A stretch of DNA of 64,000 nucleotides from Kiritimatiellia bacterium (GCA_018001225.1 JAGNIJ010000022.1:1-64000); one strand, 5' to 3'. Shown: positions 1 to 8,810, counted from the first letter of the stretch. Numbers and translations: made by a program. The notes: generated from the sequence alone by a model not told the origin.

Positions 1-997
1 GGACGGTAGTATCTCCTATCTGCGCCATAGGCCCGCCCCAGACCGTTATCCCGTGGTTTTGCTCCAATGGACCCCCATTCGGAAAGTTTGACCGCACAAA
101 AACGGAAACTTTGAAATCCTCACCACACTTGAAGGTATGGGTCTTGACCTGGCCCGGCGAGATCAGGCGCGCCTGCGGAACCGTGTCGTCGGGCTCGTTC
201 TCCATCATCTTGTGCAGCGTGGCCACCTCGCCGGTCGAAAGGACCCGGTCGAAAATGCGGAAGTCGTCCAGGTAGCCGTTGGGGGAGTTGGTGGCGCTGA
301 TGCCGCCTTCCCCGTCGCTGGCGGAGCCGAGGACCATCGGGAAATTCGGCCGGGCCAGCCGCAGGACGGTGCCCGACGTTTCGCCCGGCGCGAGTTCGAC
401 GCTGTCGAGCAGCAGCCGGATGCTGGCGGGGTTCGTGCCGACCAGCAGGGCCACGTGGTGCCACTCGCCGTCGTCCACGCCGGTGGCGCCGTAGCGGCGC
501 TGGTTCAGGTTCCCCTCGTCGTCGTACAGCCGGAAGAAAATCTCCCCCTGGCTCGAGAAGTTGGCGCCCAGCTCGAACCGGTTGGTTGTGGCGCCCGAGC
601 CGCCCGTCGTGCCGGCCCAGTACGAGCCGCGGAGTTCGGTCTCGATCTGGCGGGTCCAGAAGGACAGGCTGAAGCCCTCCGAGAAGTTGGTCCAGTTGAA
701 CATCGGCCCGGCGGTGATGTACTCGTTGCTGCCGTGGAAGCGGTACGCCCCTTTCGAGATCCCGAAGGCCGACCACTCTAGGTTGGTCGTGACCAGGCCG
801 AGGTTGCCCCCGCCGCTCTGGTCGGGCACGGTCGCCCCGTTGTCGGTGTCGAAAGAGTAGTGCAGCATCAGGCCGTTGGTCGGCAGGCCGGCCATCGCGC
901 GGGACGCGGCCATCGCGCCGAGGACCAGGGAGAAGGCGAGCAGGATGGAAGCCCGGCCCCCTGCTCCCGGAACGCGAGCATTTTTCCCTTCGTCCAT
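1..997 (-). CDS. Secreted LamG (concanavalin A-like) domain protein, 3' end outside window
   Basis: The reading frame starts at ATG 997 and runs off the window edge without a stop, so at least 332 residues are seen. A hydrophobic signal segment (about residues 16-36, ending ASRAMA) is followed by a LamG jellyroll domain: LMLHYSFDTDNG near residue 43, the central DDGEWHHVALLV strand, and GYLDDFRIFDRVLS near the end. This order of motifs is typical of the LamG/Laminin_G_3 family, which binds glycans or serves as a structural module in large exported proteins. After the domain the chain continues into unassigned sequence, so the full protein is probably much longer. No strong ribosome binding site precedes the ATG. 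The role is inferred from the fold only; the ligand is unknown. Confidence 0.8.
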   Translation of the reverse strand, partial: MDEGKNARVPGAGGRASILLAFSLVLGAMAASRAMAGLPTNGLMLHYSFDTDNGATVPDQSGGGNLGLVTTNLEWSAFGISKGAYRFHGSNEYITAGPMFNWTNFSEGFSLSFWTRQIETELRGSYWAGTTGGSGATTNRFELGANFSSQGEIFFRLYDDEGNLNQRRYGATGVDDGEWHHVALLVGTNPASIRLLLDSVELAPGETSGTVLRLARPNFPMVLGSASDGEGGISATNSPNGYLDDFRIFDRVLSTGEVATLHKMMENEPDDTVPQARLISPGQVKTHTFKCGEDFKVSVFVRSNFPNGGPLEQNHGITVWGGPMAQIGDTTV

Positions 998-1086
998 ACC
1001 GTTACCCTGTCGGTTGCGCCCCTCCCGCCGCGCCACTATGGCTTGGCGGCGCGCGGCGCGTCAAGCGGAAGCCCGCCCGCCCCGCA

Positions 1087-2160
1087 TCAGGAACGCACCT
1101 TCTCCAGGGCCTCCTGTGCGGCCCGGCGGACCGCTGCGTCTCGCTCGGTCGAGACCATGCTGCCGAGCAGGCTCTCCACGTACTCCGGCATGAAATTGCC
1201 GAGCGCGCGTGCGGCCGCCGCGCGCGCGGCGGGGACGAGGCTCCCGTCCGTCGCCGCCGAGATCAGCAGGGGCAGCGCGTCCGCCTCGACGACCCATGAA
1301 AGAGCCTCGCCGTACGCCGCCCGCTCTTCGGGGGCCCCGGCCGCGATGAGCCGGTCCAGCAGGTATTCGACGGCCTCGGGCGACCCGATCATGCCCAGCG
1401 TCTGGAGAACAGCCGTGGCCGGGTCGCCGCCGGGCTGCCGCTCCGCCATGCCGATCAGCGCGGGCACGCGCGACGGGCTGCGGATCTGGTAGAGGATGCC
1501 GAGCAGGCGCGCCTGTTCATCCGGGGTGCCCGCCGTTTCGTACCGGTACAGGATTTCGTCCAGCAGGACCGAATCCGCCATGCGGGCGAGGGACAGTGCC
1601 GCCGCGGTCGTCAGGTCCGATTCGCCGCTGGCGGCCAGCAACTGGAACAGGAGTTCCGCGGACTCCGGGTTGGAAAGGGTGCAGGCCGCGCTGAAAATCT
1701 CGTCCCGGACCTCGTCGCTCGGCGCCTCGTGGTACAGCTTGATTAACTCGATCACGTCCTCGGGCGTCCCGCGCAGGGCCAGCATCTGTTCCCGGGGCAT
1801 GACGGCCACCGGGCGCTGATTCTCCAGCAGGGTCTTCAGGGCGTCGGCCAGCTCCGGCCGTTCCGCCAGCAGTTGGCCCAGGGGAGCTTGCTCTATGTGT
1901 TCGGCCGCCCCGGACTTTTCGGCCCGGGGCGGCGCGGGTTCTTCCACCAAGGCCGCCGTCACGACGGGCGCCGGTGCCGTTTTGACGGAACGGCCGGCGG
2001 GATGGCGCACGGCCTTCGGATGGCTTGCCGCCGGCCGCTCTTCTTCCGGCCCTCTCGCCGCGCCCAGCAACAGGGCCACGCCTGCCAAGGGAACCGCAAC
2101 CAGGCCCCAGCACCACCGCCGGCGGACTTTTCCTGCGAAGGAGTCATGCGTGTTTTTCAT
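1087..2160 (-). CDS. Membrane-anchored HEAT-repeat protein
   Basis: The product has 357 residues. A short basic N-terminus and one hydrophobic segment (about residues 17-34) suggest a signal anchor. A Pro/Ala-rich linker follows, then from about residue 110 a run of helical repeats with the spacing of HEAT or PBS-lyase-like repeats (for example ESAELLFQLLAASGESDLTTAAALSLARM and later DGSLVPAARAAAARALGN). Such repeats form protein-binding solenoids; no catalytic motif is visible. It is likely to act outside the cytoplasmic membrane as a scaffold, next to other exported proteins. ATG 2160 is the first plausible start. No specific function can be given. Confidence 0.75.
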   Translation of the reverse strand: MKNTHDSFAGKVRRRWCWGLVAVPLAGVALLLGAARGPEEERPAASHPKAVRHPAGRSVKTAPAPVVTAALVEEPAPPRAEKSGAAEHIEQAPLGQLLAERPELADALKTLLENQRPVAVMPREQMLALRGTPEDVIELIKLYHEAPSDEVRDEIFSAACTLSNPESAELLFQLLAASGESDLTTAAALSLARMADSVLLDEILYRYETAGTPDEQARLLGILYQIRSPSRVPALIGMAERQPGGDPATAVLQTLGMIGSPEAVEYLLDRLIAAGAPEERAAYGEALSWVVEADALPLLISAATDGSLVPAARAAAARALGNFMPEYVESLLGSMVSTERDAAVRRAAQEALEKVRS

Positions 2161-2205
2161 TTCATCACCGGGGCTCTGGTGGCATGGCTTGATTTGTCTG
2201 ATGCG

Positions 2206-2613
2206 CTACGGGACGCGAAGGATCAGCGAGCGCTTGTTGTCGGTTTCCCGGCCTTCCCGCACGACGCAGGTGCTGTCCGCAAAGCCCCACAGCTTGTGCT
2301 CGCCGCGGGCCAGCGCCGGCAGGGCATACAGGTAGAACCGGTTGGCGCCCGGCCGCAGGAACCCCAGCCACTGACGCCCATAGCCCGGATTCCCGCACGC
2401 CGGATCGGACGGGGGATCGATGTACACGGTGACAAACCCGTTGGAACTGGCCGTGTTCCCCTCATTGCTCACCCGGACCCAGAGCTGCTGCACGCCGTTG
2501 GTCGCCGTGGTGACCCGCATCTCGCGCAGCACTAGGTTGGGCAGCGCCCGGGCCGCCGTCGCGAACGCCATCACCGCCCCCGCCACCAGCATCATCTGAA
2601 TCCTCTTCTTCAT
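2206..2613 (-). CDS. Small secreted CARDB-like protein
   Basis: The product is 135 residues from ATG 2613, chosen because AGGAG lies about 7 bases upstream and the N-terminus (MKKRIQMMLVAGAVMAFATAARA) is a classic signal peptide. The frame stays open upstream but that part has no export signal and overlaps a divergent gene. The mature part begins with PNLVLREMRV and contains WVRVSNEGNTASSNGFVTVYID and a REGRETDNKRS stretch near the end, which is the pattern of CARDB/cell-adhesion-like beta-sandwich domains. It is probably periplasmic or surface exposed. The fold is a moderately confident assignment; partner and function are unknown. Confidence 0.7.
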   Translation of the reverse strand: MKKRIQMMLVAGAVMAFATAARALPNLVLREMRVTTATNGVQQLWVRVSNEGNTASSNGFVTVYIDPPSDPACGNPGYGRQWLGFLRPGANRFYLYALPALARGEHKLWGFADSTCVVREGRETDNKRSLILRVP

Positions 2614-2813
2614 GATCTTTCTCCTGTCTTTCCTTGTTGTTGGACCGGTCAGTCGAACCTCCCCCGATTCAATCCCGCCGCTCCGTTCATGGGTGGGGTC
2701 GTGCCGGGCCGGCGGTTTGTCGCACCTCATGAAAAAAAGCCGGCCGTGAGACAAAGCGCCTCCGGGCGGCGACTGCACCGGCGGAGGCAGTAAAAAGGAA
2801 AAAGGAGAAGGCG

Positions 2814-3386
2814 ATGAATACAAAATGGAATGTTCTGTGGGCGATGCTGTGCGCGGCGGCGATGGCCTTTGCGCTGACGGGCTGCGAGGACAGCGACGGC
2901 GGCGGCCATGCCGAGACGGTGGTGGTCACCAACGTCGTGGACGGCGAGGTCGTGGTCGAGACCGTGGTCGTGGAAGAGGCCGGCGGGGCCGCGGCGGAGT
3001 CGGTCGAGGGCGAGGCGGAGGAAACAGAGGGCCTGACGGACCAGCCGGCCGACGAGGGCGTCGTGGACGACGCGGGGGGCGAGGAGGAAGAGACCGCGCG
3101 CGTGCCGTTCGGCAAGCAGATCCCGACCGGGTTGGCGGCGACCAAGGTCGGCGGCGGCGTGCTGACGCCCCTTCGGTACACCTTGAGCTGCAATCCGGTC
3201 CCGGGCGCGGCGCGCCATGTGTTCACCACGAGCCTGGGTACGTCCGACACGGCCGGGGCCCTGAACCCGCAGGTGACCGTCTCCATCCCCTTGAGCGGCG
3301 AGAAGAAAGTCATCTTCGAGGTCTATGCCGTGGACCGTTTCGGGATGCCCAGCCGCACGGCCCGCCACACCTTCATGCCGCGCTGA
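2814..3386 (+). CDS. Acidic putative lipoprotein
   Basis: The product has 190 residues with a lipoprotein signal ending in the lipobox LTGC (Cys 24). AGGAG sits about 7 bases before the ATG. After the acylated cysteine come a Val-rich stretch, a very acidic low-complexity segment (about residues 45-95, Glu/Asp/Gly/Ala) and a compact C-terminal domain of about 80 residues with beta-strand character. No family was recognised. It probably sits on the outer membrane or periplasmic face. It is transcribed divergently from the CARDB-like gene, so the shared 200-bp gap should hold both promoters. Confidence 0.65.
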   Translation: MNTKWNVLWAMLCAAAMAFALTGCEDSDGGGHAETVVVTNVVDGEVVVETVVVEEAGGAAAESVEGEAEETEGLTDQPADEGVVDDAGGEEEETARVPFGKQIPTGLAATKVGGGVLTPLRYTLSCNPVPGAARHVFTTSLGTSDTAGALNPQVTVSIPLSGEKKVIFEVYAVDRFGMPSRTARHTFMPR

Positions 3387-3410
3387 AGCCGGGCATGACA
3401 CAGGACTCCA

Positions 3411-3439
3411 GCCCGCCGGGCCAGGACCGGCCGGCGGGC
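3411..3439 (+). terminator. GC hairpin downstream of the lipoprotein gene
   Basis: A perfect 9-bp stem (GCCCGCCGG at 3411-3419 with CCGGCGGGC at 3431-3439) lies 25 bases after the stop codon. There is no T tract, so it may act as an mRNA 3' end stabiliser and not as an intrinsic terminator. Confidence 0.35.
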
Positions 3440-3541
3440 AAGGCGGAAGGAGGTGGCGAGCGAACATGTAGCAGCGGGGCCCGCACCACGGGTCGCCTGA
3501 ATTCACGAAAGCGGTAAACCAGTACAAGAAGGGGAATACGT

Positions 3542-4372
3542 ATGAAGCAGTGTGCAAAAGCAGTCATGGTGGCGGCGGCGGTTTTGCTGGCGGGGGCCTT
3601 TTCCTCGGCGGCGCAGTCGCCGATCAGGCTGGTATTCGCCGCGCCGATCGAGGGCGCGGCCGGCGGGGTCAGTTGGTCCTACAGCGACGTCTACGTGCAC
3701 GTGGACAGCATGGACGGCCTGGGCGGGGCCTGGAGAGCCTTCGTGCATCATGACGGGGGCGCGGGAGGCGCCTGGGTCGACACGGGCATGTCGCTGGTCG
3801 GGCATTACGGAACGCACATGCTGTTCTACGCGCGCGTGCCGAGGGCCCGGATGCGGTTCGCGATCCGCGCCACCTGGAGCTACGCCGTCTCGGGCATGAC
3901 CTTTACCCACGATTACTGGGATAATAACGGGGGCGCCGACTACTCGGTCATCGTTCACGGCGGCGCCGCCGACGGCCTCGTGGGCGGCAAGGTGGGGCTT
4001 GTCGTCGCCAGCAATTATCACCGCGTGGCCAGCAGCGTGCCGGGGCTGCCGCGCCGGTACAACCAGTACGTGGCCGGGACCCTGGTCGTCCAGAGCACCG
4101 CGCCTTCGCTGACGGCGGGCATCCGGGTCACCACCGACAACTGGGCCACGTACACCGATGTGCCGATCGTGAGTTCCACGAGTTACGGCTTCGGTTATGG
4201 CAGCGCCCAGGTCCAACTGTGCCGGTTCGAGCGGCGCGTCGGAACCCTTCTCACCAAGCCGAACCGCACCGCCAAGTTCGCGGTCTATTACCGGGATGCC
4301 TCGGGACGCGAGTTCTGGGACAACAACTTCGGGCAGGACTACACCGTCAAGTCCGGCGAAACGATACGCTGA
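3542..4372 (+). CDS. Secreted protein with two CBM21-like carbohydrate-binding modules
   Basis: The product has 276 residues. A signal peptide (about residues 1-24, ending SSAAQ) is followed by two related halves. Each half ends with the CBM21 signature: WDNNGGADYSV at residues 126-136 and WDNNFGQDYTV at 259-269. A strand of the type FAIRATW or FAVYYRD precedes each one. CBM21 modules bind starch or glycogen, and the same fold occurs in glycogen-targeting phosphatase subunits. No catalytic domain is attached, so it looks like a free binding protein or an adaptor for extracellular polysaccharide. It belongs to a run of exported proteins with separate transcription signals. Starch as ligand is inferred from the family only. 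Confidence 0.7.
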   Translation: MKQCAKAVMVAAAVLLAGAFSSAAQSPIRLVFAAPIEGAAGGVSWSYSDVYVHVDSMDGLGGAWRAFVHHDGGAGGAWVDTGMSLVGHYGTHMLFYARVPRARMRFAIRATWSYAVSGMTFTHDYWDNNGGADYSVIVHGGAADGLVGGKVGLVVASNYHRVASSVPGLPRRYNQYVAGTLVVQSTAPSLTAGIRVTTDNWATYTDVPIVSSTSYGFGYGSAQVQLCRFERRVGTLLTKPNRTAKFAVYYRDASGREFWDNNFGQDYTVKSGETIR

Positions 4373-4387
4373 TTGCGGCGGGAGGAC

Positions 4388-4426
4388 CCGGCGCGAGGGA
4401 GGCCCGGCAGGCCGCCCTCGCGCCGG
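4388..4426 (+). terminator. Strong hairpin after the CBM21-like gene
   Basis: A perfect 12-bp stem (CCGGCGCGAGGG at 4388-4399, CCCTCGCGCCGG at 4415-4426) encloses a 15-base loop that can itself pair. It starts 15 bases after the stop codon. No T run follows, so termination would be Rho-dependent or the hairpin protects the transcript end. Confidence 0.45.
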
Positions 4427-4497
4427 AAAGGCTCGCGGTTATGGGGTTGAAGGGGCGGCGAAACATGGCTATGCTACGCAGGCATAAGGAGGAACGC

Positions 4498-5733
4498 ATG
4501 AAGAAGCTTGTTGCTCTCGGCGCGGGGCTGCTGGTCCTGGCGGGGCCGGCGGCGCGGGCCCAGGAGCGGTGTCTCTGGGAGCGGTCGGAGCGGCGGTTCT
4601 ACCGGCTCAACGGTACGTACGACAGCGCCATCGTCAACATCATGGAAAGCGACGCGGCGCTCGTGACCCACCACGACACGATCGGCGGCACGACCATGCT
4701 GGAAACCGCCTTCTGCGTCCTGGCCAGCAACTGGGTCAGCCAGATTCACTCGCGGAGGCAGGTGGTGGCGGCCGATATACTCATCGAGGTGGACGATCCG
4801 TCCTGCATCGCCCGGACCGGCCAGACCAACACGTACCACAGTTACGACGACGGGGAGCTGAAGTCGGGCCACTCCTGGCCCGAGCCGCGCTTCGTCATCC
4901 AGGCGGACACCAACCTGGTGGTGGATACGCTCACCGGCCTGATGTGGACCCGCAGCGCCAGCGCCGGAAGCGGGACCTGGAACACGGCTGTCGGCGCCTG
5001 CTATTTCACCCCGCGCCACAGCTACGAGGACTGGCGCCTGCCGTCCGTCCGCGAGATGGAGAGCCTGGTGGACCTCGAGCGGATCCTGCCGGCGCTGCCG
5101 ATGGGGCATCCCTTCAACAATCTCCAGTTCAATTACTGGACCGGCACGGGGGACATCGTCGATACCAACCGGGCCTGGGTGCTGGGCCTGGCCGACGGCA
5201 CGATCGCCCGCTGGGCGCGCACCAACACCGCGCCGCACTACTGGCCCGTGCGCAGCCATACAATGGGCAAGTCCCCGGTCCCCAAGACCGGGCAGACGAA
5301 CAGCCTGGCCATCGGCGACGACGGCTACCTCCAGCCCGGCGTGCCGTGGCCCGTCCCGCGCTTCACCGTCATGTCGGATACCAACCTGGTCTTCGATAAC
5401 CTCTGGGGCCGGATGTGGACACGCAAGATCGGGATAGACGCCACCACGTCCTGGGCCCTTGCCGTGGACCATTGCAAGGCCCTGATCTTCGCGGGCCACG
5501 AGGACTGGCGGCTGCCCTCCCGGCGCGAGGCCTGGAGCCTGATCGACTTCGGGAGCGCGACGTTACTCCCCGCGGGCCATCCCTTCAACGGGGCCCCCGG
5601 CTCGTTCTTCTGGACCAGCAGCACCTACAAGGGCGACACCACCCGCGCCTGGGGCGTGGAGCAGGGATACCTCGGCTCCTATCTGAAGTCCAATATCGGC
5701 GGCGGCGTCTGGCCCGTGCGGGGGGAATGGTAG
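4498..5733 (+). CDS. Secreted protein with two DUF1566 (Lcl C-terminal-like) domains
   Basis: The product has 411 residues from ATG 4498, chosen because AAGGAGG lies 5 bases upstream and a signal peptide (MKKLVALGAGLLVLAGPAARAQ) follows directly. Two homologous modules are present, at about residues 130-260 and 275-411. Each contains the DUF1566 hallmarks: NLVxDxLxGxMWTR, an EDWRLPS motif, a GHPFN turn and a final YWPVR or VWPVRGEW. Each is preceded by a KTGQTNS or RTGQTNT linker. DUF1566 domains are common in exported proteins of Verrucomicrobiota and proteobacteria and are related to C-type-lectin-like folds; their ligands are not well established. A good intrinsic terminator follows. Confidence 0.8.
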   Translation: MKKLVALGAGLLVLAGPAARAQERCLWERSERRFYRLNGTYDSAIVNIMESDAALVTHHDTIGGTTMLETAFCVLASNWVSQIHSRRQVVAADILIEVDDPSCIARTGQTNTYHSYDDGELKSGHSWPEPRFVIQADTNLVVDTLTGLMWTRSASAGSGTWNTAVGACYFTPRHSYEDWRLPSVREMESLVDLERILPALPMGHPFNNLQFNYWTGTGDIVDTNRAWVLGLADGTIARWARTNTAPHYWPVRSHTMGKSPVPKTGQTNSLAIGDDGYLQPGVPWPVPRFTVMSDTNLVFDNLWGRMWTRKIGIDATTSWALAVDHCKALIFAGHEDWRLPSRREAWSLIDFGSATLLPAGHPFNGAPGSFFWTSSTYKGDTTRAWGVEQGYLGSYLKSNIGGGVWPVRGEW

Positions 5734-5766
5734 GCCGCCACTTTTCCAAGTCGGCCATGGACAGGG

Positions 5767-5796
5767 AGAGAGGCCCGACGGGGCCTCTCTTTTTTT
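5767..5796 (+). terminator. Rho-independent terminator
   Basis: A perfect 10-bp stem (AGAGAGGCCC at 5767-5776, GGGCCTCTCT at 5781-5790) with a GACG tetraloop is followed by a run of seven T (5790-5796). It ends transcription of the DUF1566 gene 34 bases after its stop codon. Confidence 0.9.
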
Positions 5797-5916
5797 CAAC
5801 GTTTTCGCGCGGGAGGGGACAAATAGAAAGGAGCGGGCGACGGTAGCCATGAGGGCGGGTCGGCAATAATACAGGCCGCGGAACATTATACACGATGGGA
5901 AGAAGAGGGCGGACCC

Positions 5917-6165
5917 ATGAAATCGGTCAACATTCTTGGCAAATGCTGCGTGTGCGGCCTCGTGCGGGTTGACGGTCGCTGGGTGTTGCCGGGCCAGGCG
6001 GTCGAAGAGGTGGCCCGATACTCGCACGGCTTCTGCCCCTCCTGCCTGAAAAGGGCCCTGACCGATCTCGCGCGGGCTGAATGGTGCCTGGCGGCCTGGA
6101 CGGGCGCCCGGGCTCCTGCCCTCGCGGACCGGCGTCCCGCCCCTGTGCCCGCGCCCTCCCATTAA
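5917..6165 (+). CDS. Small zinc-ribbon-like protein
   Basis: The product has 82 residues. CCVCGLVRVDGRW at residues 10-22 and SHGFCPSCLKRAL at residues 36-48 form a CxxC plus CxxC pair. The same arrangement (a CxxCkxxxdxxG-W segment followed by shGxCpxC) is found at the C-terminus of many bacterial sensor kinases and PAS proteins. Here it stands alone without a sensor domain. The C-terminal third is Pro/Ala-rich. It is probably cytoplasmic and binds a metal; function is unknown. Confidence 0.6.
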   Translation: MKSVNILGKCCVCGLVRVDGRWVLPGQAVEEVARYSHGFCPSCLKRALTDLARAEWCLAAWTGARAPALADRRPAPVPAPSH

Positions 6166-6294
6166 AACTTTAAACCTGGGATGATGATCCCGAACCCGGA
6201 CCTGGGGGCCGGTGTGCGTCTGAACTTTTTTTTCCTGCGCACGATAAACCGTGCCTCCGCGCCGACCGTACCCTTGGAGACAGAAAGGAACCCT

Positions 6295-6939
6295 ATGAAA
6301 ATCATCGGCGCGTACGGACTGCTGGCCCTGGCCCTGATCCTGGCGGGGTGCGAATCGGATTCGGGCGGCAGCGGCGTCATCCCGCCGGGCGAGGGGACGA
6401 TCCTGATGTGCGGGCGCTCGGTGATGGCGGGGTGGATGGACTACCTCGGCGGCGACGTGGGCGGCCGCGCGCCGGTCTACGGCGGGCTGGAGACGCCGCC
6501 CGGCATCGTGGGCTCGTTCTCCGCACAGGTGGCGGCCAACCCGGAAGCACGGATCGCGTTCTTCAAGCTGTGCTTCGAGGACTTCGCCGGCGGCGACCGC
6601 GACACCGCGGCCGCGAACCTCGAGCGGAACAAGGCCTATGTCGAACAGGCCTACTCCGCGTGCGCCAACGCCGGCGTCGGGATGATCGTCGGCAACGCCC
6701 TGCCACAGGTGTCGGCTTACACCGACGGCGACCTGGTTTGGAATCACCGGCAGTACAACGCGTTCCTGCAGGACTTTGCGGCGAGCCATGCGAACTGCTG
6801 GGTCTTCGACTTCTATGGAACCCTTGCCGGTCCGGGCGGAAGCCTCAAGGGGAGCTATGCCTCGGGCTCCGAGGACAGCCATCCGAACGGCGCGGCGTAC
6901 CGGGCGCTGTCGGGGAAACTGCGCGACCTCTTCGAGTAG
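6295..6939 (+). CDS. SGNH-hydrolase-like lipoprotein
   Basis: The product has 214 residues from ATG 6295, with AAGGA 8 bases upstream. The signal ends in the lipobox LAGC (Cys 19). The body resembles SGNH/GDSL esterases: a candidate nucleophile Ser 42 in the block CGRSVMAGW, and near the C-terminus SEDSHPNGAAYRAL with His 196. The usual block I motif GDS is GRS here, and the usual DxxH is ExxH (Glu 193), so the triad is not canonical. It may act on acyl groups of polysaccharide or may have lost activity. It is likely anchored to a membrane facing the periplasm. Confidence 0.6.
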   Translation: MKIIGAYGLLALALILAGCESDSGGSGVIPPGEGTILMCGRSVMAGWMDYLGGDVGGRAPVYGGLETPPGIVGSFSAQVAANPEARIAFFKLCFEDFAGGDRDTAAANLERNKAYVEQAYSACANAGVGMIVGNALPQVSAYTDGDLVWNHRQYNAFLQDFAASHANCWVFDFYGTLAGPGGSLKGSYASGSEDSHPNGAAYRALSGKLRDLFE

Positions 6940-6962
6940 CGCCGTGAAGCCCGGAACGGGTC

Positions 6963-7922
6963 TTACAGCCAGCGGGAGCGCTTCATAAACAGCAGCAGGC
7001 CCGCGGCGATCAGCGCCACCGCGAACCAGAACGCGGGATAGGCGAACCGCCAATTCAACTCCGGGATGTGCGCGAAGTTCATCCCGTAGACTCCGCACAG
7101 GAAGGTCAGCGGCAGGAAGATGATGCTGATCATCGTCAGGCGCTTGAGCAGGCGGCTCGTGTGGTGGCCCACCATGCCCATGTAGAGGTTCAGCGTGTCG
7201 GTGAGCACGTCGCGCTCGGTGGCCAGGTCGCCGCCCAGGCGGTCGAGCGTGCCCGCCAGCGTTTCGATGAACGGCTGCGTGGTTTCCGGGATAAACGGCG
7301 ACTTGCGAGAGGCGATCTCGTGCAGCAGCTCGCGCGAGGCGGTCACCGACTTGCGGCACTCCAGGATATGGCGCGTGAGCTCGGCCACGCTGCGGAAGAT
7401 GTCGTCGTCCGGGCTGGAAAACAACTGCATCTGAACGCGCTGCACGGATTCGCCGATCGCCAGCAGGGCGCTCCGGTAGCCGTCCACCAGGTGGTCGGCC
7501 AGCTCGAACACGAGGAACCCGTGGCTGCGGCTGTACGCGAGGAAATCCTCGCGGTAGGTCTGCCGGAGATGCGTGATCATGGCCACCGGCCCGGCGTGAA
7601 ACATCACCAGGCCCCGCTCGTTGAGCAGGACATGGACCGGTGCGCGGGTCAGATCGCGGTTTTCGAAGCGGACCTCGTTGAAATAGAGGTATACCGAGCG
7701 CGGCAGCAGTCGGTAGACCACCTCGTCGCCGGACTCCAGGGCCTCCGTGGCGGCGTCGGGGTCGAAGCCGAGGGTTTCGAGGATCGGTCGCAAGTCCGTG
7801 GGGACGACGGACTCGGCGTCCACCCAGCAATACCAGCCCTCGGCCGCGGCCACGGCGACCTTGTCCGCCGGCACCGCCGTTTCCCGCTTGCCCGCGAAAT
7901 CGAGCCCTGTCACGGAGATCAT
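6963..7922 (-). CDS. corA: CorA-family divalent metal ion transporter
   Basis: The product has 319 residues from ATG 7922, with AGGAG 5 bases upstream; longer upstream frames lack support. The N-terminal two thirds is the soluble alpha/beta and long-helix domain. The C-terminus has two membrane segments, the first closing with the diagnostic motif YGMNF (about residue 285). CorA proteins form pentameric channels for Mg2+ and sometimes Co2+, Ni2+ or Zn2+. It is a stand-alone gene pointing away from maf. Confidence 0.9.
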   Translation of the reverse strand: MISVTGLDFAGKRETAVPADKVAVAAAEGWYCWVDAESVVPTDLRPILETLGFDPDAATEALESGDEVVYRLLPRSVYLYFNEVRFENRDLTRAPVHVLLNERGLVMFHAGPVAMITHLRQTYREDFLAYSRSHGFLVFELADHLVDGYRSALLAIGESVQRVQMQLFSSPDDDIFRSVAELTRHILECRKSVTASRELLHEIASRKSPFIPETTQPFIETLAGTLDRLGGDLATERDVLTDTLNLYMGMVGHHTSRLLKRLTMISIIFLPLTFLCGVYGMNFAHIPELNWRFAYPAFWFAVALIAAGLLLFMKRSRWL

Positions 7923-8055
7923 GTCCGCTCCTCGCCCGCGCTTGGGCAAATAGAATACACCATCTCTGCCGTGCCGGCAGCGGGAAAAGATGCAAAGGCT
8001 TGCTTTGACGCGGCCGTCTCCCCCAGTATGGAGCGCGCCGCTGGACGGAGCCCTT

Positions 8056-8667
8056 ATGGAAAAAAAGGAATCGCTAGTACTGGCCAGTGCGTCGCCGCGT
8101 CGCCGCGCATTCCTGCGGTCGCTGGGGCTGAAGTTCCGCATCGTGCCCCCGGAACTTAACGAGACTCCCAACCGCGGGGAGCGGCCCGCGCACTATGCGC
8201 GCCGCCTCGCGGAGGACAAGGCCACCGAGGTGGCGGCCCGCGTCCGCGGTCCGGCCGTGATCATCGCGGCGGACACGATCGTGGTCCAAGGTCGGAAGAT
8301 CCTGCAGAAACCCCGGGACCGGGCCGATGCCGCGCGCATGTTGCGGGCGTTGAGCGGCCGGTGGCACGCGGTGATATCCGGCCTGTGCGTGGCGCGCGCG
8401 GACGGCGGACGGATCGTCCGGATGCGCAGCCGAACGGTCCGGACCGCGGTTGAGTTCAAGAGGCTGACCCCCGGCGAGATCGCCGGCTACATCGCCACGG
8501 GCGAGCCGATGGACAAGGCCGGGGCGTACGCGATCCAGGGGATCGGCTCGTTCATGGTGCGGGCGATCCGGGGCTCCTACACCAATGTGGTCGGCCTGCC
8601 CGTCGCGGAAATGGTGGACATCCTCGAGCAGGATTTCGGATTGGTCCTGCACCTGCGGACGAAGTAA
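8056..8667 (+). CDS. maf: Maf-family nucleoside triphosphate pyrophosphatase
   Basis: The product has 203 residues, which fits the family. ATG 8056 is preceded by GGAG and gives the expected start with LVLASASPRRRAFL close to the N-terminus. Other Maf hallmarks are AADTIVVQGRKILQKPRD, LSGRWHAVISGLCV and the C-terminal GAYAIQGIGSFMVRAIRGSYTNVVGLPV. Maf proteins hydrolyse non-canonical or modified NTPs (dTTP, UTP or 7-methyl-GTP depending on subfamily) in the cytoplasm, limiting their incorporation. The subfamily cannot be settled by eye. Confidence 0.93.
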   Translation: MEKKESLVLASASPRRRAFLRSLGLKFRIVPPELNETPNRGERPAHYARRLAEDKATEVAARVRGPAVIIAADTIVVQGRKILQKPRDRADAARMLRALSGRWHAVISGLCVARADGGRIVRMRSRTVRTAVEFKRLTPGEIAGYIATGEPMDKAGAYAIQGIGSFMVRAIRGSYTNVVGLPVAEMVDILEQDFGLVLHLRTK

Positions 8668-8713
8668 CCGTTCCATTTTCCGCCGTCTTCCCGCTCATAA
8701 TCCTGCTCGTACT

Positions 8714-8784
8714 CGTAATCGCCCCCCAAAAAACTCCGTATATCCTGCAGAAAGCGATTACGATTAGCATTACGATTACGACGG
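8714..8784. repeat. CGATTACG-rich intergenic repeat
   Basis: CGTAATCGC at 8714-8722 is matched in inverted order by GCGATTACG at 8754-8762. A partial tandem of CGATTA units follows to 8784. The AT-rich composition contrasts with the flanking genes. It may be the remnant of a small mobile repeat. Confidence 0.4.
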
Positions 8785-8810
8785 GTTGAACCCGGCCCGG
8801 CGTTCGCGTA

